Assembly: GCA_943735955.1 (NCBI GenBank)
Contig: OX030957.1
Span: 8,998,844 to 9,062,843 of the forward strand
Direction: 5' to 3'
Length of the DNA: 64,000 nucleotides
DNA from: Piscicola geometra
Lineage: Eukaryota; Annelida; Clitellata; Hirudinida; Piscicolidae
Position numbers and translations under genes: made by a program. The notes below the pieces were generated by a model that did not search any database, was not told the origin of the DNA, and saw nothing but the letters and a program-made list of their open reading frames with translations. Positions 15,101 through 26,272 of this stretch are shown here, piece by piece (position 1 is the first letter of the stretch; every line of letters starts with the position of its first letter).

Positions 15101-18100
15101 GGTTAACAGATGTGACGAAATAAACAAAACAAAATCGGAGAGCTGCCAGTAAGAAATGATGCTGGCGAAATGTCATTGAGTGAGAACTCAAAGAAAGAGG
15201 CCTGGAAGGAGCACTATGAGCGTCTTTTGAACCTAGAGTTCCTATGGTGCCCTGAGGAGCTGTCGGTGGAAGACCCAGTTGAAGGACCAAGTGTGCCGAT
15301 CACTACAGAAATGATCATGAAGCCATTGCAAAGATGAGTAATGGCAAGGCAGCTGGTATGTCCAGCATTGTCGCTAAGATGCTCAAATCTGCTGATTTAC
15401 AGGGAGCCATCCTAGTACGTGATCTTGCTGAGTGCATCATCTCAGAAGGAAAAATCCCCACTGAATGGAAAAAGATTTTTATTGTGAACCTCTACAAGGG
15501 GAAAAGAGATGCTCTCAACAGGAACAACTACAGGGGCTTGAAACTGATAGAGCAAGTATTCAAAGTACTGGAGCGCGTGATAGAAGACCTGATCAGGATC
15601 CGTGCGAAGATTGACGAGATGCAGTTTGGCTTTATGCCAGGGCGCGGAACAACTGATGCCACCTTCATAATCCTTCAGATCCAGGAAAAGTACCGGGCTG
15701 CCAACAAACCACTCTATTTAGTTTTCGTCGACCTTGAGAAGGCTTTCGACCATCTCCCAAGGAAGGTGATATGGTGGCATTACGTAAACTCGGTATTGAG
15801 GAGTGGCTGGTGAGAGTAGTGAACGGGTAGCTGAGTCAGCAGCGACTCTGGGCTTGACCAATAATGAAAGGTCCTAGGTTCAAGTGCAACCAATGCCCTA
15901 GTAACCCAAAAGCGCAAATGAAAATATGCAGCCAAAGTGGCCTGGAAGCCCGTTCGGGTTATACGCCACTATAATAGTGCTCGTCATTATTATTATTATT
16001 ATCTATTTGGAGGTGAAAAGCAAGGTAAGGGTTGATGAAGCTTTCAGTGACGAGCTCGAAGTGGGCGTCGGGGTGCATCAAGGTTCGGTCCTAGGCCCTC
16101 TATTATTCATCATCGTGCTAGAAGCGTTATCCATAGAGTTTCGCACTGGTTGTCCATGGAAGCTGTTGTACGCAGATGATGGAAGAATAGAATGGAGAAA
16201 AAGGGCTTTAAAGTTAATATGAAGTAAACGAAAGTTTCAATACCTGGTGTATATCTAGAACTGTCCAAGAAATCGGGAAAGTACCCACGTGCAGTCTGCC
16301 TTAAAGGAACTGGCAAAAACTCCATTCTATGCAGCGGTTGCTCATCCTGGGTGCACAAGAGATGCTCAGGCATTAAAGGTTCCCTCCGCTCAGACCCAAA
16401 TTACAAGTGTGCCCGTTGTCAAGGCACAACTCGACCGATAAACGGAAGACCAATTGTGGAAGTTCTTGTTGATGAAGAAAAACTTGAAGTTGTTTTTGAA
16501 TTCTGCTACTTAGGTGACATGCTGTCTGCAGGTGGAGGCTGTGAGGATGCTGCCATAACCCGATGCAAGTTTGCGTAGGGAAAATTTCGTCAACTTCTTC
16601 CTCTATTGATAAACAGACACCTTCCACTTCTAACCAGAAGTCGTGTGTACACCTCATGTGTCAAGAGTACAATGTTACACGCCCATGAGACTTGGGTTGT
16701 CACCACAAAAACAATCAACCGCCTTAAAAGCGGGCTATGATGCGTTGGATGTGCAACATCAAATCAAAAGATTTCATCAGTTCAGATGAGCTCCAAAAAA
16801 TGATGAGAATCCAGGATATTGGTGCTGTACGGCAAGCGAAAATAATGAAGTGGTTTGGGCATGTGGAACGTGATGGTGGATGTATCAACAAGGTGAGAAG
16901 AATGGAGGTTTATGGAACAAAACGACCAGGCAGACCAAAGAAGACGTGGGAAGAAGTGGTGCAGAAAGACCTCAAATACCTGGGGGCATGCAGCACTGAT
17001 GCCCATGATAGAAAGGAGTGGAGAGAGAGATTGAGCCTTTTCAGACAGGCCCCGCCCTCAGGAGAGGAAAAGTTGGCCTGTACAATAAAAACCCGGAGAT
17101 GATGATGATGATGGTGATTATGTAATTTGCACAATAAATATTTGAAATTTGTATGACTATACATTTTTCAGTAATTTTACATATTCTGACTGAAATTAAT
17201 AAATGAGCAATAAAAGATAAAAAGTAGGAGTTTTTGAATACAACTTCTGAGATATATTGAGACGAAGCAATAAGTAGGCAGATAACGCATACGAATGGCG
17301 TAGCAATAAAGCGGTACGCTCCATTAGGAAAAGAAGAAGATCTGAGGAAAACCTTCTTTTTCAACGTTTTGTAAAGATTGGCTTTTAATGCGATAAAAAT
17401 ACGACTTTTAATTCAAGGAAAATACTTGAACTTTAAAAATTTCAATCAAAATCAGTTCTTAGTAATAAAACGTAACCATTTCCCTTACCAGCCAGGACCT
17501 AAAAGAAATACTAGATATTTTAGACTTATTTTTGAGCTTTTTACGGTCAAAACCATATCTTTTCGACTTCTATGGTGTGTGGGAATCGTACGATTAAAGG
17601 TCGTGAGTCGATAAGCACTCAGCAACCCGTTAACTTTTTAAAGGTTAATATGAAGGCAAAGGAAGAAAAAGAAAAAACATTATTATCATAGTGCTCAGTT
17701 GCAGGTGTCTATTTAAACAATTTAGAAATATAAACTTTTAAAGTGTGGAATAGAGGTCTGGGCTCTTTGTGGTGGTACTACTAGTTATGCACTCAACTTA
17801 CAAGTTTACACAGGCAAGATTGGCGATAAGCGTGCTAAGAATTAAAGAGCGTTTTATATGATCTCGTCGAGGTAATTGAATCAATTGATGAATCAGGCTA
17901 GAATGTGATTACGTTAGCGAAATTCTCCCAGGGTTAAAAAAATGAACAGTAATTGTGTAAGATTCTTTGTTTCTGAAATTAAATTTTAAATATGGGTGCT
18001 AGGATAAAATGTCACGGGGCCACGAAAAAATGATCTTCGAGACCCCTTAGATGTAAGAGAAAAAATCGAATGTCTGGAGAAGTCTTTTTGACACTTGCAG

Positions 18101-21100
18101 GGTTTTTTTGGGAAAAATGGGAAATATTTTGTAATATTGCAGCATTCCTTTCTTTCTTTTTTCTTTTTTTAAAGTTGTTTCGATAATTTCTAAACAAAAA
18201 GTCCCTTTGTATGAGATACTTTTCCAGCTATCTATAGCTGTTTGAGACAAATGTTCCATCAACAGGTTCTTGAAACGCTGTTTCTTTAACTTTTTTTTCA
18301 TTTAAGGTTTCGTTGTTTTTAAATAATAGTTTTTTCATGCGATAGACATGCCCCTACTAACAAAGTTGTGATACTTCAGTTGAAGCGAAACTAGGGGTAG
18401 AAGGCTGCAGTAGCATGCTTAGTAAATTTTACTTTCGTTAATAAAGGATTAAAAGTTTGGTGCCCAATTTTGGTAAATTCTTCAACCATCTTTAGAAGAT
18501 ACCCGTTGATAAGAATGATATTTAAGACTTTGGCTGTGTTTGAAGAAGCTTTTTTTTAGACTGGTTTTAAGTCCAAATCTTTAATCTGTCTACGCAAAAA
18601 ACTCTACATTTGCTTTCAGATATTTTTGTTGGTCATGCATTATAAGACAATTTTTTCGCACAGACACAGATTATCTTTTGCTTTTTCGCTAAAGAACAGC
18701 GAAGAGTGCTTGAGAGAGCACGTAGCTTTTTGACCCTCTTTTTAATAGAAATAGCCAATTATTTTGCTACAAACTTTTGCACTTCATATAACTCCTATAA
18801 AATTTTCTGAAAGCGACCTGGACTATCAAGCCTCGATAAAATTTTCTCGATTTCATCTCTAATTACTGTTTTCGAAGCCTTGGTAGTTAAAAAAGAAGTC
18901 ATAGAGAATCCTTTTTTATTTATTCCTTTTTTAACACTGCTTACATTACAAAATAAACTTTTTGACGCTTTTAATTCTTTTTCATGATAAGACGACGTTA
19001 ATACGAACAATGAAAAGGTTAATCAAAGAAATAACTTTGTAGATCCAATGACTGGAGTTTATTCACAAACCATGGAAGCTCTCTGGCACGTCTACAACTT
19101 GTTATTCAAAATAATTAGTGAAAAGCTGTTTGTGTGAGATTATTTAACAGTACAGCATTCAAAATACTACCCTTTCATGGCTTGAAATTTTTAATTTCAA
19201 TTGAAAACAAAATTATAAGTTGTGTATTAAATAAAAGGTTATTTTAAGTAACGGATGAATAATTAGTGGTTGAAACGGGATAAAAAAAACTCAAATTTTG
19301 ACTCCCCGAACTAGATTCACTCGACTCTTCTTTTCTAGAAAAATGAAAAAGTAAAATTGTAAAAACTGTTTTAGTCAATCTGTGAGTGAGAGATTTTTTT
19401 GAAGTTTCAAAAACTTTTGCGTTATTTTTCTTCTCATTGTGGAAAAAACTGACACGCATTCAGTGTGACTCTCATGTGGGTGTCTCCAAATCTTCTTGTA
19501 ATGAGATTTTGAATGAGAAAAGTTTTATAAAATATGTTGTGCCAAAATCCAGTTAAAGTCACTTTTTTGGTGTTATTTAAACACCTTGTCTCCACAGATT
19601 TTTTTAGAGCCTTACTCTTTGATTTGAACGTAGAAATCTTCTTTTCTCCTCTATTTATCATTTTTTTATCTTAAAGCTAAGTGCTCAAAAGTCTTCTTAG
19701 AATATTTTATTTTTTCTTTTTCATGCATTGGAAGTACGTAGTCACAAACTATTTTTGTTAAAAATTATCTAAGCGGAAGACGTTGGCTCATTATATGGTT
19801 TAAAAAACCAACCGGAAAACGTTTCAGTTTTTTTCTTTATAGTATTTTATGAATCTAACGCCGGAAGTTATGTGCAACTCTTTTTTTTTTCTGGCTAGTA
19901 GGGCATGTAAAAACTTTTAAAAAACAAATCTAAAAAAACTGTAATGAACGTATAAAACAACTTCAAAGAATAAACAATGTATTCATAAATTAATTGAATT
20001 TCGTTATTTATGAATTGATCTTTAATGCTTACAGAAGCGGAAATCTTTCAAGGCTATCGTTCTAAAAAAAGAATGATTTAATCTTCAGTAATGAACACTT
20101 ATCTTGTCCAGTTTTCTTTCATAACTAGGAAAAAACAATTCTTTTTTACAGCACATTTTTCATGAGTATAAACACAAGTATTAAACAATAAGAAACCTGA
20201 TTGTAGCAAATAATTGAGCAAGTTAAATGCTTTTTTAGAAGGGCTGCTCACCAAACGCTTCAATTACCAGCACCCAAGACATTTATCCTTTAAATATTTA
20301 AAACCACATTATTTTGCTTTTTCTTAAGAAAAGGGTTGTTTAAAAAAGTAAGAAATGAATTTAAATATATAATTTTTGTAAAAAATCTTTTGAAAAAATA
20401 TATCAAACAAAACAAAAAGTTAATAATTTATTTAACATCTATACGCAAATATACTTTTCGTTACACACTTTAAATGAAACTACTTGACCCAATCGCCTAT
20501 ATAACCCCAATTCTAAAAACAAACCATGGTCTCTGTTGTTACGAAGTCATACCCAACAAATTCCTTCACTAATTACAATTACTTATATACCATAAAAAAA
20601 GCTAAATTTAATTACCCTTCACTTATTACTTCATACTTACAACTATTAATTCTTCTGAATTGATTATAACGTTTTTATTTGTTTTTACTATTATTTTATT
20701 TATTTTTTGATAGACTGAAATTGAAATTAAATTATTTATAGTATTGGGAAATCTTTCGTTAAAACTTAGGTATGAGGAGTTTGAATCGTGGCCACCACAG
20801 GAACTCAACGGAAATGTAAAAGAAAATCTACTTCATGAAATCATAACAGTTAAGAATACAGACACATTAGAAAAATATATCAATCAATCAATCAATCAAA
20901 TAGATTTCTATAGCGCTCTTTCTTCAAATTCAAGAGCGCTCGTGAATAAATTTGTCGAACAGATATGTCTTCAGATCCTTACGAAAAGTAAATAATGATT
21001 TAGAAGTAGTTAAATAAGGAGGTAATGAGTTCCAAATATATGGACCTGCATAATGGAAAGAACGTTGAATTCCGACAGCCAACTTTGGCAAGCGACACAT

Positions 21101-24100
21101 TTAAAAAACCAAAAAATAATAAACAATATAAAGTATATTTTTATTATTGTTTGAAGTTTAAAAAACAAAATTATTGGATCTGAAAACAAACTATTCAACA
21201 AAATCATAAACGGTTAAAAGCGGCGGCCAAGATGGCTGCTGCTAACCAAACCAAAAATATAGTTTTTAGATAAGTTATCCGATGAAGTACAACGATGAAT
21301 GGGATTATATCAGAAATTAAACAAACATCTTAACAGAACCCATTTTAGAGTTACGATAGTTCAAGTCCTTAATCTAAACTAATTGACTTTTTTTGTGTAA
21401 TTTTGAATAAAGTTGCATTATGCATACCAAGAACCAATAGTTTTAATAAGTAGAAAAAAAGTAATTTTTGACGTTTTATCAAGAGATATAATAGGAGGAG
21501 GAGGTTGCACAACGATTTTTACACGTAGCCTCATAGCTCATTTGCATACCAGTAACGTAAAGTAAAATTCATCCAGCTATTATATTGATTCTTTGTCTAA
21601 CTCAATCAACTTTAAAATAATAATAAAATTAAAAATAAATAAAAGTTTATCAACCTCAAACATGAATACTCCAAAATTAAATTTTGAGTAACTGGGTTCC
21701 CAAGGTGGAACGCTTAGCTTCCTAAGATGAAATCATATTGTATGTGATAAAAAATGTAATTTAAACGTTTTACTTACCATCAGACTATCTAAATTATCTA
21801 AAGAAATACTTTTTTCTGCTCACTTTATACAAATAATTTACAAAAAATCTTTTATTACTTCTGGAATATGTAGACTTTCAGTTCCTTCGAAAAAGCGTCG
21901 TCAAATTTATTTTTAAAATGCTTAACTTTTTATTTATTTACAAAGTAAACTATGCAAAACAATATTGTTTTGGAATAACATAATTTAAACTTGCTATGCT
22001 CAGAGAAATTTCTTTATTTCGCCTTTCACTTATTGCTTTAACAATTTCCCGTGTAAACCTTTAGTCTACAGTTTATAGAGACTGATGAAATGAAAGTCTA
22101 CATCTATTCAAATTTGAGATTTAGCTATAAAGAGAACATGCTTGTGTCAAAGCTAAATGATTACTAACAGTTTTTTGTTTAATAAAAAAGTGAAATATAG
22201 GTTTTTATTAATTTTCAATAGTCTATTTAGAATATATTTTTTATTTAGTCCATTATACTGTGTATAGTCTATATAGATTAATCAGAGCGCTACCATCATC
22301 TCCCGAGATGGACGAATGCCAGAGACAGATTTATCCATAACTACAATCTCTTCTTACGTTTAATCCTAGGCAACTATTCATTTTTCATCTTAGACAACTA
22401 TGACCATGCTACACATCCATGGTTACAATAGGCTAATTGCTCAATTATTAAATATACTGCTTGCACATAATGAATCTGTAGTGCATCATCCAGTTTTTTA
22501 AAAATAATAACATAATATTTCTTCGGATGTTGTGAAAAAAACAGTATCTTTTAACTTTCTAACTATTCTTCTAGAAATCAGTTTTTAAATTATTATAATT
22601 AAACGAGACGATCTAGAGAAACGAAACCAACATACTATTTGTGCCTAGAAGACGGATGCATAAATAAAAATTATATATTAAAATTGCTATTAGCATAGAT
22701 GAAAATAGGCTTTTTCCATCTTAGGAACCGGTTCATCTTGAGAAACCATCTCCTGCCAATTTAATCCTGTTTATAAGCTTTTAAAGCAATAATTATGAAA
22801 CTCTGAAGATCGAACATTTTTTTAAAAGTCGTTTTAAATAGCAATGAAAACCATTCTCTCGACGGTGTGACAGAGTTTCTTTGGTTTATGTTTTAGATAA
22901 TTGACTTGATAGTTAATCTATCGTTATTTAGCTAATGTATGCTAATAAGTTTCCTAGAAGAAAATAAATCAAGTAAAACTTATTTGAAACTTACCAAGAG
23001 TCTGGCTTATGAACTTTTTATTCTTTTTAATTATTAAAATTTAATTAACTTTGAAAAAAATAAATTATTCTTACTTTTAAACCAGTTAACCATGAAACCA
23101 CGTTAAACTTTAATGGTTGAAGGCTCATTGATGAAGCTTGATCCCTTTAAAAATAGTTTTGGCTATTAATTCTTTAACTAAGAATTTGAAAGGTAAATTC
23201 GCTTATGTGAACATCATTTTATTAAAAAAATATATACTTACCATTTTAAAATCATTAAAAATAAATTAATACACTTTTTTTGACAAACATGGAAATGAGG
23301 AAAGTTCTTAATATTTTCCATTAAAAGTTATGTATTTTGGTTGCAGTGCTTTTATACGAACTCACACAAGTCCATTAAATATTGGTTTGTTCGGCAATCC
23401 TGCAGTGCGGCATACGCACAGTTCTGCATTTTTGACATGCCAGAAAGCTTTTATGGTTTGTGTGAGAGTTCTGGTCATTTGATCCAAAAGTTTTTTGTTC
23501 AAATAAATTTTTTAAATTATCATTTTGTCGTTTCTCTGTCATGAAAAATAGTAGAAAAAGTCTGAAAGTTTATTTTAAATATAAATTGTTGTCTTAAATT
23601 TTACTTTATAATTAATTTTCTCAGTGTTTAAGTTAGATGCATTTATTTGGAACTGACAATAAACTGTGCAGGCTTGTTTTACACGCATGAATTTATTATA
23701 ATTTTCATAGCATTGTTGTTTTGAGTGATGTTCACAAAAGCCCATGAATTATATGAACAAGGAATAAAGTAAAAGACCATTATTATTTTCATCTAGAAAT
23801 AGTTCGACTGCTAAGACTTTTATCGAATGGAGCTTCTTGAACTCCTGGCTTTTTTATGTCTACATTATTCGCAAAAAAATCCAATTAGTTTTTTAAAACA
23901 ATCTTTATTATAAATTTTGATTGAAATAAAAATTAAATTTTTATTTTTAAAGAAAAAAAATGAACTAGTTCCATAAATCTTTGAAATGCTGTGTAAGTTT
24001 TTTTTATAAATCATAAAAGTTTTTTTTTCATAGACAATATTAACTTGCAGCAATTTTACTTTTTTATCTTTATTACGTGTAATGATAGCGACTGATTGAT

Positions 24101-26260
24101 TTTCTATTTCATAATAAAATTTTAATAGTGTATTTATTGGAAAGAAATCAAAAAACAATAACAGGAAATCAGTATCTCAATATTAAAAGATAGAAAATTG
24201 GTTCCAAGAAGCGATACATTAATTGAAAGTCATTAAATTTTTATAGCTTATTGTATCATTCTTAAATTTTATTTGGTTTAACACTAAATACATGTTCATC
24301 ATAAGTTTTGAAGGTTTATTAAAAATACAAAAAACATGCTAATCAGCTTTATGGAAAGTGATTTTGTGATCTTTTAAGTTTTATATTTGAGATAAAGTCG
24401 TTGCATTACATTAAACCTTGTATTTTTCAGACGGCAGGGGAATGGCAACTGGGCTTCTATGTGTGTTTGTCGTGGACAGGATGTGACGTGATGCTTTCGA
24501 CCGCTTCTATCATGCACCTCTGCAGCATCGCTCTCTATCGCTACCATGGCATAACAAACCCTTTGAAAGGATGGAGAAAGAGAAGCTCGTGTCGATTGGT
24601 AGTGCCTACATGGCTGGTGGGGGTGGCTTTGCTGATACCCTTTGTGGTGATTGCTTGTCTAGACACTTCAAACGTTTTACAACTTTCTTCTGCTACTGGA
24701 TCTCCCTTGAAAACTTCTTGTGGCATCTTCAACAGATTGTTTGCTACTTGCTCGTCTCTTGTTTCATTCTTCATCCCCCTGGCAGTGATGACTGTGGTCG
24801 AGATTCTTTCTATTCAGACACTCCGCAAACGCAACCGTTTGAAATGCATTTCAAAACTTGCCTCTAATCTTTCAGTTCCTTACATCGAACAACAAAGTTC
24901 TCTAGAAACATCCTCAAAATCTTCAACCTCACACACATCCTCGATCAAAATGAATAAATGCAAGATTAAAATGTTGAAAGATGAAACGCCTTGTGTTAAA
25001 AAGTACAAATGTTCAACAGTTTTTTTTACAAATAAAAAGCCTTCAATAAGAAAAAAAACTAATGTGGCTTCGCTTCAAGGACAATTAACAAACCAAAAAA
25101 AAGATTGTTCGTTAATGGAAAATTGCATAGAAGAAAAACCCTATTATCTCAAAACACAATTAAAACCACAAGCCATAAAACCAGTAAGTCAAAAGATAAA
25201 ATGTAATCAAGAAGCTAGGAACGACAAGTTTTATGATCATTCTCCCAAGATATTATATGATAACTCAACCTTAGAAAGCAAAATCTATTTCAAGAGTATT
25301 AGTAACAACTCAAACCTTTTCACTACAACAACTCCCAATTCTTGCATGAAAGAACTCGATAAATCATCATTAAGTGAAAAGGCAGAATACTGTTTTTTCT
25401 CTGAGCAACAAAACGATGAAAAGAAAATTAATGCTAAATCAGATACAACTAAAAACAGTTTTTGCTTTTTTCTATCTTCTTCTACAACATCAAAAACTTC
25501 CGTGTGCAATAAAAAATTCGACCAGTCTAAAGATTTTGCAAATTATCCAAGTTCTCACGAGACGCAGAATTTCGATACGTGTTCTGAAAACAATATCAGT
25601 TTTTTAAAATCTGTTAAGAAGGAAAATGAGTGTAATTTCTACCCAAATAAATTGCCCAATACAAACACTCTGAACAAACTAGATCTTAAAAGTTGTATAA
25701 ATTCACAGACACTAGCAGGAAGAGTAAATTTACGGATTTTTTCCAAGACAGAAAATAATAGCGAATTGAAATTGAGCAAGAATGTTTTTCAAAAGTACCC
25801 ATGCAGAAAAGAAACTTCGTCTGAAAAAGAAGATGAAAAAAACAACCCTCCACTAAATCATCAAAGCACAATGAATCGTGAAGGCATAAAAACAAGATCA
25901 GCTTCTATGATGATCCTCGAGATGCTGACGGCAAGCAGTGAAGGCTTCAAAAGAACAGGAAGAGAGCGCAGAGCAGAAAAAGCTTTAATTTGGGTATTTT
26001 TGGTCTTCGTTGTGTTATGGATGCCCTTCTTCACTGCTAATCTAATTTACGGCTTGTGTGGTTTCTGTCACGTACCACCCTTTCTATTCCACACATTCAC
26101 TTGGCTCGGATATCTTTCTTCTGGAGTCAATCCTGCCATCTATACCCTCCTCAGCAGGGAATTCAGAATGGCTTTTCAAAAAATTCTATGTTGTGGTCAA
26201 GAACATTTCAAGTCAACAAAAAAACACGAAAATCGAGTCCACCATAATAGAACAAATTAG
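2872..26260 (+). CDS. 5-HT2-like class A aminergic GPCR, three exons
   Basis: Predicted join 2872-3104, 4145-4254 and about 24438-26260, 2166 nt or 721 residues plus stop. The product should be a plasma-membrane receptor for a biogenic amine. Visible hallmarks: three N-glycosylation sequons before TM1; GN of TM1; SLAMTD of TM2 with D95 (2.50); C124 (3.25) and D131 (3.32, the amine-binding Asp); STASIMHLC of TM3, which is typical of 5-HT2 receptors; FFIPL of TM5; WMPFF of TM6; GYLSSGVNPAIYT of TM7. The third intracellular loop runs from about residue 244 to 625 and is rich in Ser, Asn and Lys; large loops are common in invertebrate amine receptors. Oddities: the DRY motif reads Y148-R-Y, and the usual Tyr 5.58 is Glu. 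No signal peptide, as expected for the class. The 5-HT2 assignment rests on TM3 and TM7; an orphan or other amine receptor remains possible. Confidence 0.85.
3105..4144 (+). other. Intron 1 of the aminergic receptor
   Basis: Begins gtgatt and ends attcag. AT-rich. A moderately GC-rich patch at 3545-3690 is unexplained; nothing else is recognisable. Confidence 0.7.
4145..4254 (+). CDS. Aminergic receptor exon 2 (ICL1 and TM2)
   Basis: Follows an attcag acceptor and reads KLRNMSNKVIASLAMTDFL and onward through GLYVVPLSIYQLVSRG, a textbook TM2 with Asp 2.50. The donor is GGTG before gtgaaa (end 4254); a second possible donor ends at 4251 in the same phase and would drop one Gly. Both leave phase 1. 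Confidence 0.8.
6568..6690 (+). repeat. tRNA-derived SINE or pseudo-tRNA
   Basis: GGTAGCC at 6570 can pair over five bases with CTACC near 6637, and GGGTTCAACTCCC is a good B-box. The D and anticodon arms do not fold into a working tRNA, and unrelated sequence follows directly, as in SINEs. Confidence 0.5.
7536..8722 (+). mobile_element. hAT-family DNA transposon, decayed
   Basis: The ends are inverted repeats: TAGAGCTGT at the left, ACAGCTCTA at the right, followed inward by TTAATCG-rich sequence on both sides. An 8-bp target duplication flanks it: CAAATAAT (7528-7535) and CTAATAAT (8723-8730), 7 of 8 matching. Both the TIR and the 8-bp duplication are hAT features. Confidence 0.85.
7930..8390 (+). 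pseudogene. hAT transposase C-terminal remnant
   Basis: In pieces, the plus strand encodes hAT hallmarks: ATSLDSRFKIL near 7970-8000; WWQQHEGTYPTLAKLARNYL from 8194, followed by SSPASTVPC; then, after a frame change, FSLSEHIFSKKRASLDPTNV and EKLVFLSNSLK. These match the dimerisation region of hAT/ZBED transposases. Stops and frameshifts separate them and the N-terminal half is gone, so the protein cannot be made. Confidence 0.85.
9880..10062 (+). repeat. SINE family A, copy 1
   Basis: GGTTCGAGTGC (9924-9934) resembles a tRNA B-box. The body AAGTGGCCTGGAAGCCCGTT and GGTTATACGCC, with an ATT/ATC-rich 3' tail, recurs at 15820-16003 and in part at 55565-55600. Confidence 0.75.
11536..11762 (-). 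mobile_element. 5'-truncated LINE 3' end, copy 1
   Basis: The minus strand reads LMILLNSLSSDTMIL and FRKDLKTYLFNKFISEHS then stop, the typical C-terminal end of a CR1/L2-type LINE ORF2. It is followed by AGCGCTATAGAAA and an (ATTG)n-like tail, plus-strand AATCAATCAATC at 11535. Homologous to 20876-21260. Confidence 0.75.
12360..13450. repeat. G-poor dispersed repeat with internal insertion
   Basis: Unlike its surroundings, 12390-12880 and 13282-13440 are C- and A-rich with few G on the plus strand. A motif GTTGGTACGAAGCCATCCCCA near 13405 recurs as GTTGTTACGAAGTCATACCCA near 20535 in another G-poor patch (20450-20640). Family unknown. Confidence 0.4.
12890..13280. mobile_element. Possible small DNA element (MITE-like)
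   Basis: CATGGGCGTATCCAGCCCC with a run of 12 G sits at the left, GAGGGAGGGCAGCCCATG at the right: short inverted ends CATGGGC/GCCCATG. It interrupts the G-poor repeat. A related end, CATGGGCGGCGATCCTGGGG, occurs in reverse near 47330. No target duplication is clear. Confidence 0.4.
15334..15813 (+). pseudogene. Reverse transcriptase fragment of the dead LINE
   Basis: The best preserved frame, 159 codons from MSNGKAAGM to motif A FVDLEKAFDHLPRKVIWW; it then goes out of frame just before the nested SINE. The catalytic Asp of motif A is present, but motifs B and C are beyond the insertion, so no enzyme can be made. Confidence 0.8.
15820..16003 (+). repeat. SINE family A, copy 2, nested inside the LINE
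   Basis: The RT reading frame breaks at GTGAGAGTAGT and resumes at GGAGGTGAAAAGCAAGGTAA. Between lie a B-box-like GGTTCAAGTGC, GTGGCCTGGAAGCCCGTTCG, GGTTATACGCC and a TATTATTATT tail, matching 9880-10062. The SINE is younger than the LINE copy. Confidence 0.8.
20876..21260 (-). mobile_element. 5'-truncated LINE 3' end, copy 2
   Basis: The minus strand from 21094 to the stop at 20930-20932 reads RLPKLAVGIQRSFHYAGPYI, then WNSLPPYLTTSKSLFTFRKD and LKTYLFDKFIHERS. G-P-x-I-W-N-S-L-P followed by F-x-x-x-L-K-x-Y-L-F is the standard end of CR1/L2-type ORF2. The 3' end is AGCGCTATAGAAA and (GATT)n. An AT-rich insertion near 21100-21170 splits the older part. Confidence 0.85.
21493..22752 (-). repeat. 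Dispersed repeat, right copy
   Basis: Inverted partner of 463-1410, with the same blocks in reverse order. The extra length comes from indels. The two arms lie about 20 kb apart on either side of exons 1 and 2 and most of intron 2. Confidence 0.6.
24438..26260 (+). CDS. Aminergic receptor exon 3 (TM3 to C-terminus)
   Basis: Carries TM3-TM7 and the stop TAG at 26258-26260. To match the phase-1 donor of exon 2, the acceptor is placed at ggcag before GGGAATGG, seven bases inside the stronger-looking tttttcag at 24430; the reading frame is the same. TM6 starts near residue 628 with RRAEKALIW and TM7 carries NPAIY near residue 679. The tail is short (KILCCGQEHFKSTKK and onward); its Cys pair could be palmitoylated. 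Confidence 0.85.
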
Positions 26261-26266
26261 AGTGCT

Positions 26267-26272
26267 AATAAA
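26267..26272 (+). terminator. Poly(A) signal candidate of the aminergic receptor
   Basis: AATAAA lies six bases after the stop codon. Further AATAAA hexamers occur near 26460, so the 3' end is not fixed by sequence alone. Confidence 0.35.

Larger units (their letters stand above)
14041..17115 (+). mobile_element. Non-LTR retrotransposon (APE endonuclease plus RT), dead
   Basis: Pieces in order: endonuclease (ERGFGGVGLLVA near 14125; GEWNGHIG near 14365, where the usual catalytic GDWN Asp is Glu; AQHKLVVADF near 14645); reverse transcriptase (GKAAGMSSIV from 15345; FGFMPGRGTTDA; motif A FVDLEKAFD near 15725; motif B GVHQGSVLGPLLF near 16075; motif C LLYADD near 16165); a zinc-ribbon-like segment (CSGCSSWVHKRCSGIKGS, then CARC, 16330-16425); a C-terminal part (IMKWFGHVERDG near 16850). 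The 3' end has a (GAT)n tail (17095-17115), as in RTE-like elements. Many stops, frameshifts and a deletion after YADD. Confidence 0.85.
4255..24437 (+). other. Intron 2 of the aminergic receptor (about 20 kb)
   Basis: No exons of the receptor are missing between TM2 and TM3, so the whole span is intron. It holds the mobile elements listed separately. Stretches 4300-6560, 10070-11530 and 17130-20450 are AT-rich with T and A runs and show nothing I can name. 22760-24400 is equally bare. Confidence 0.75.
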
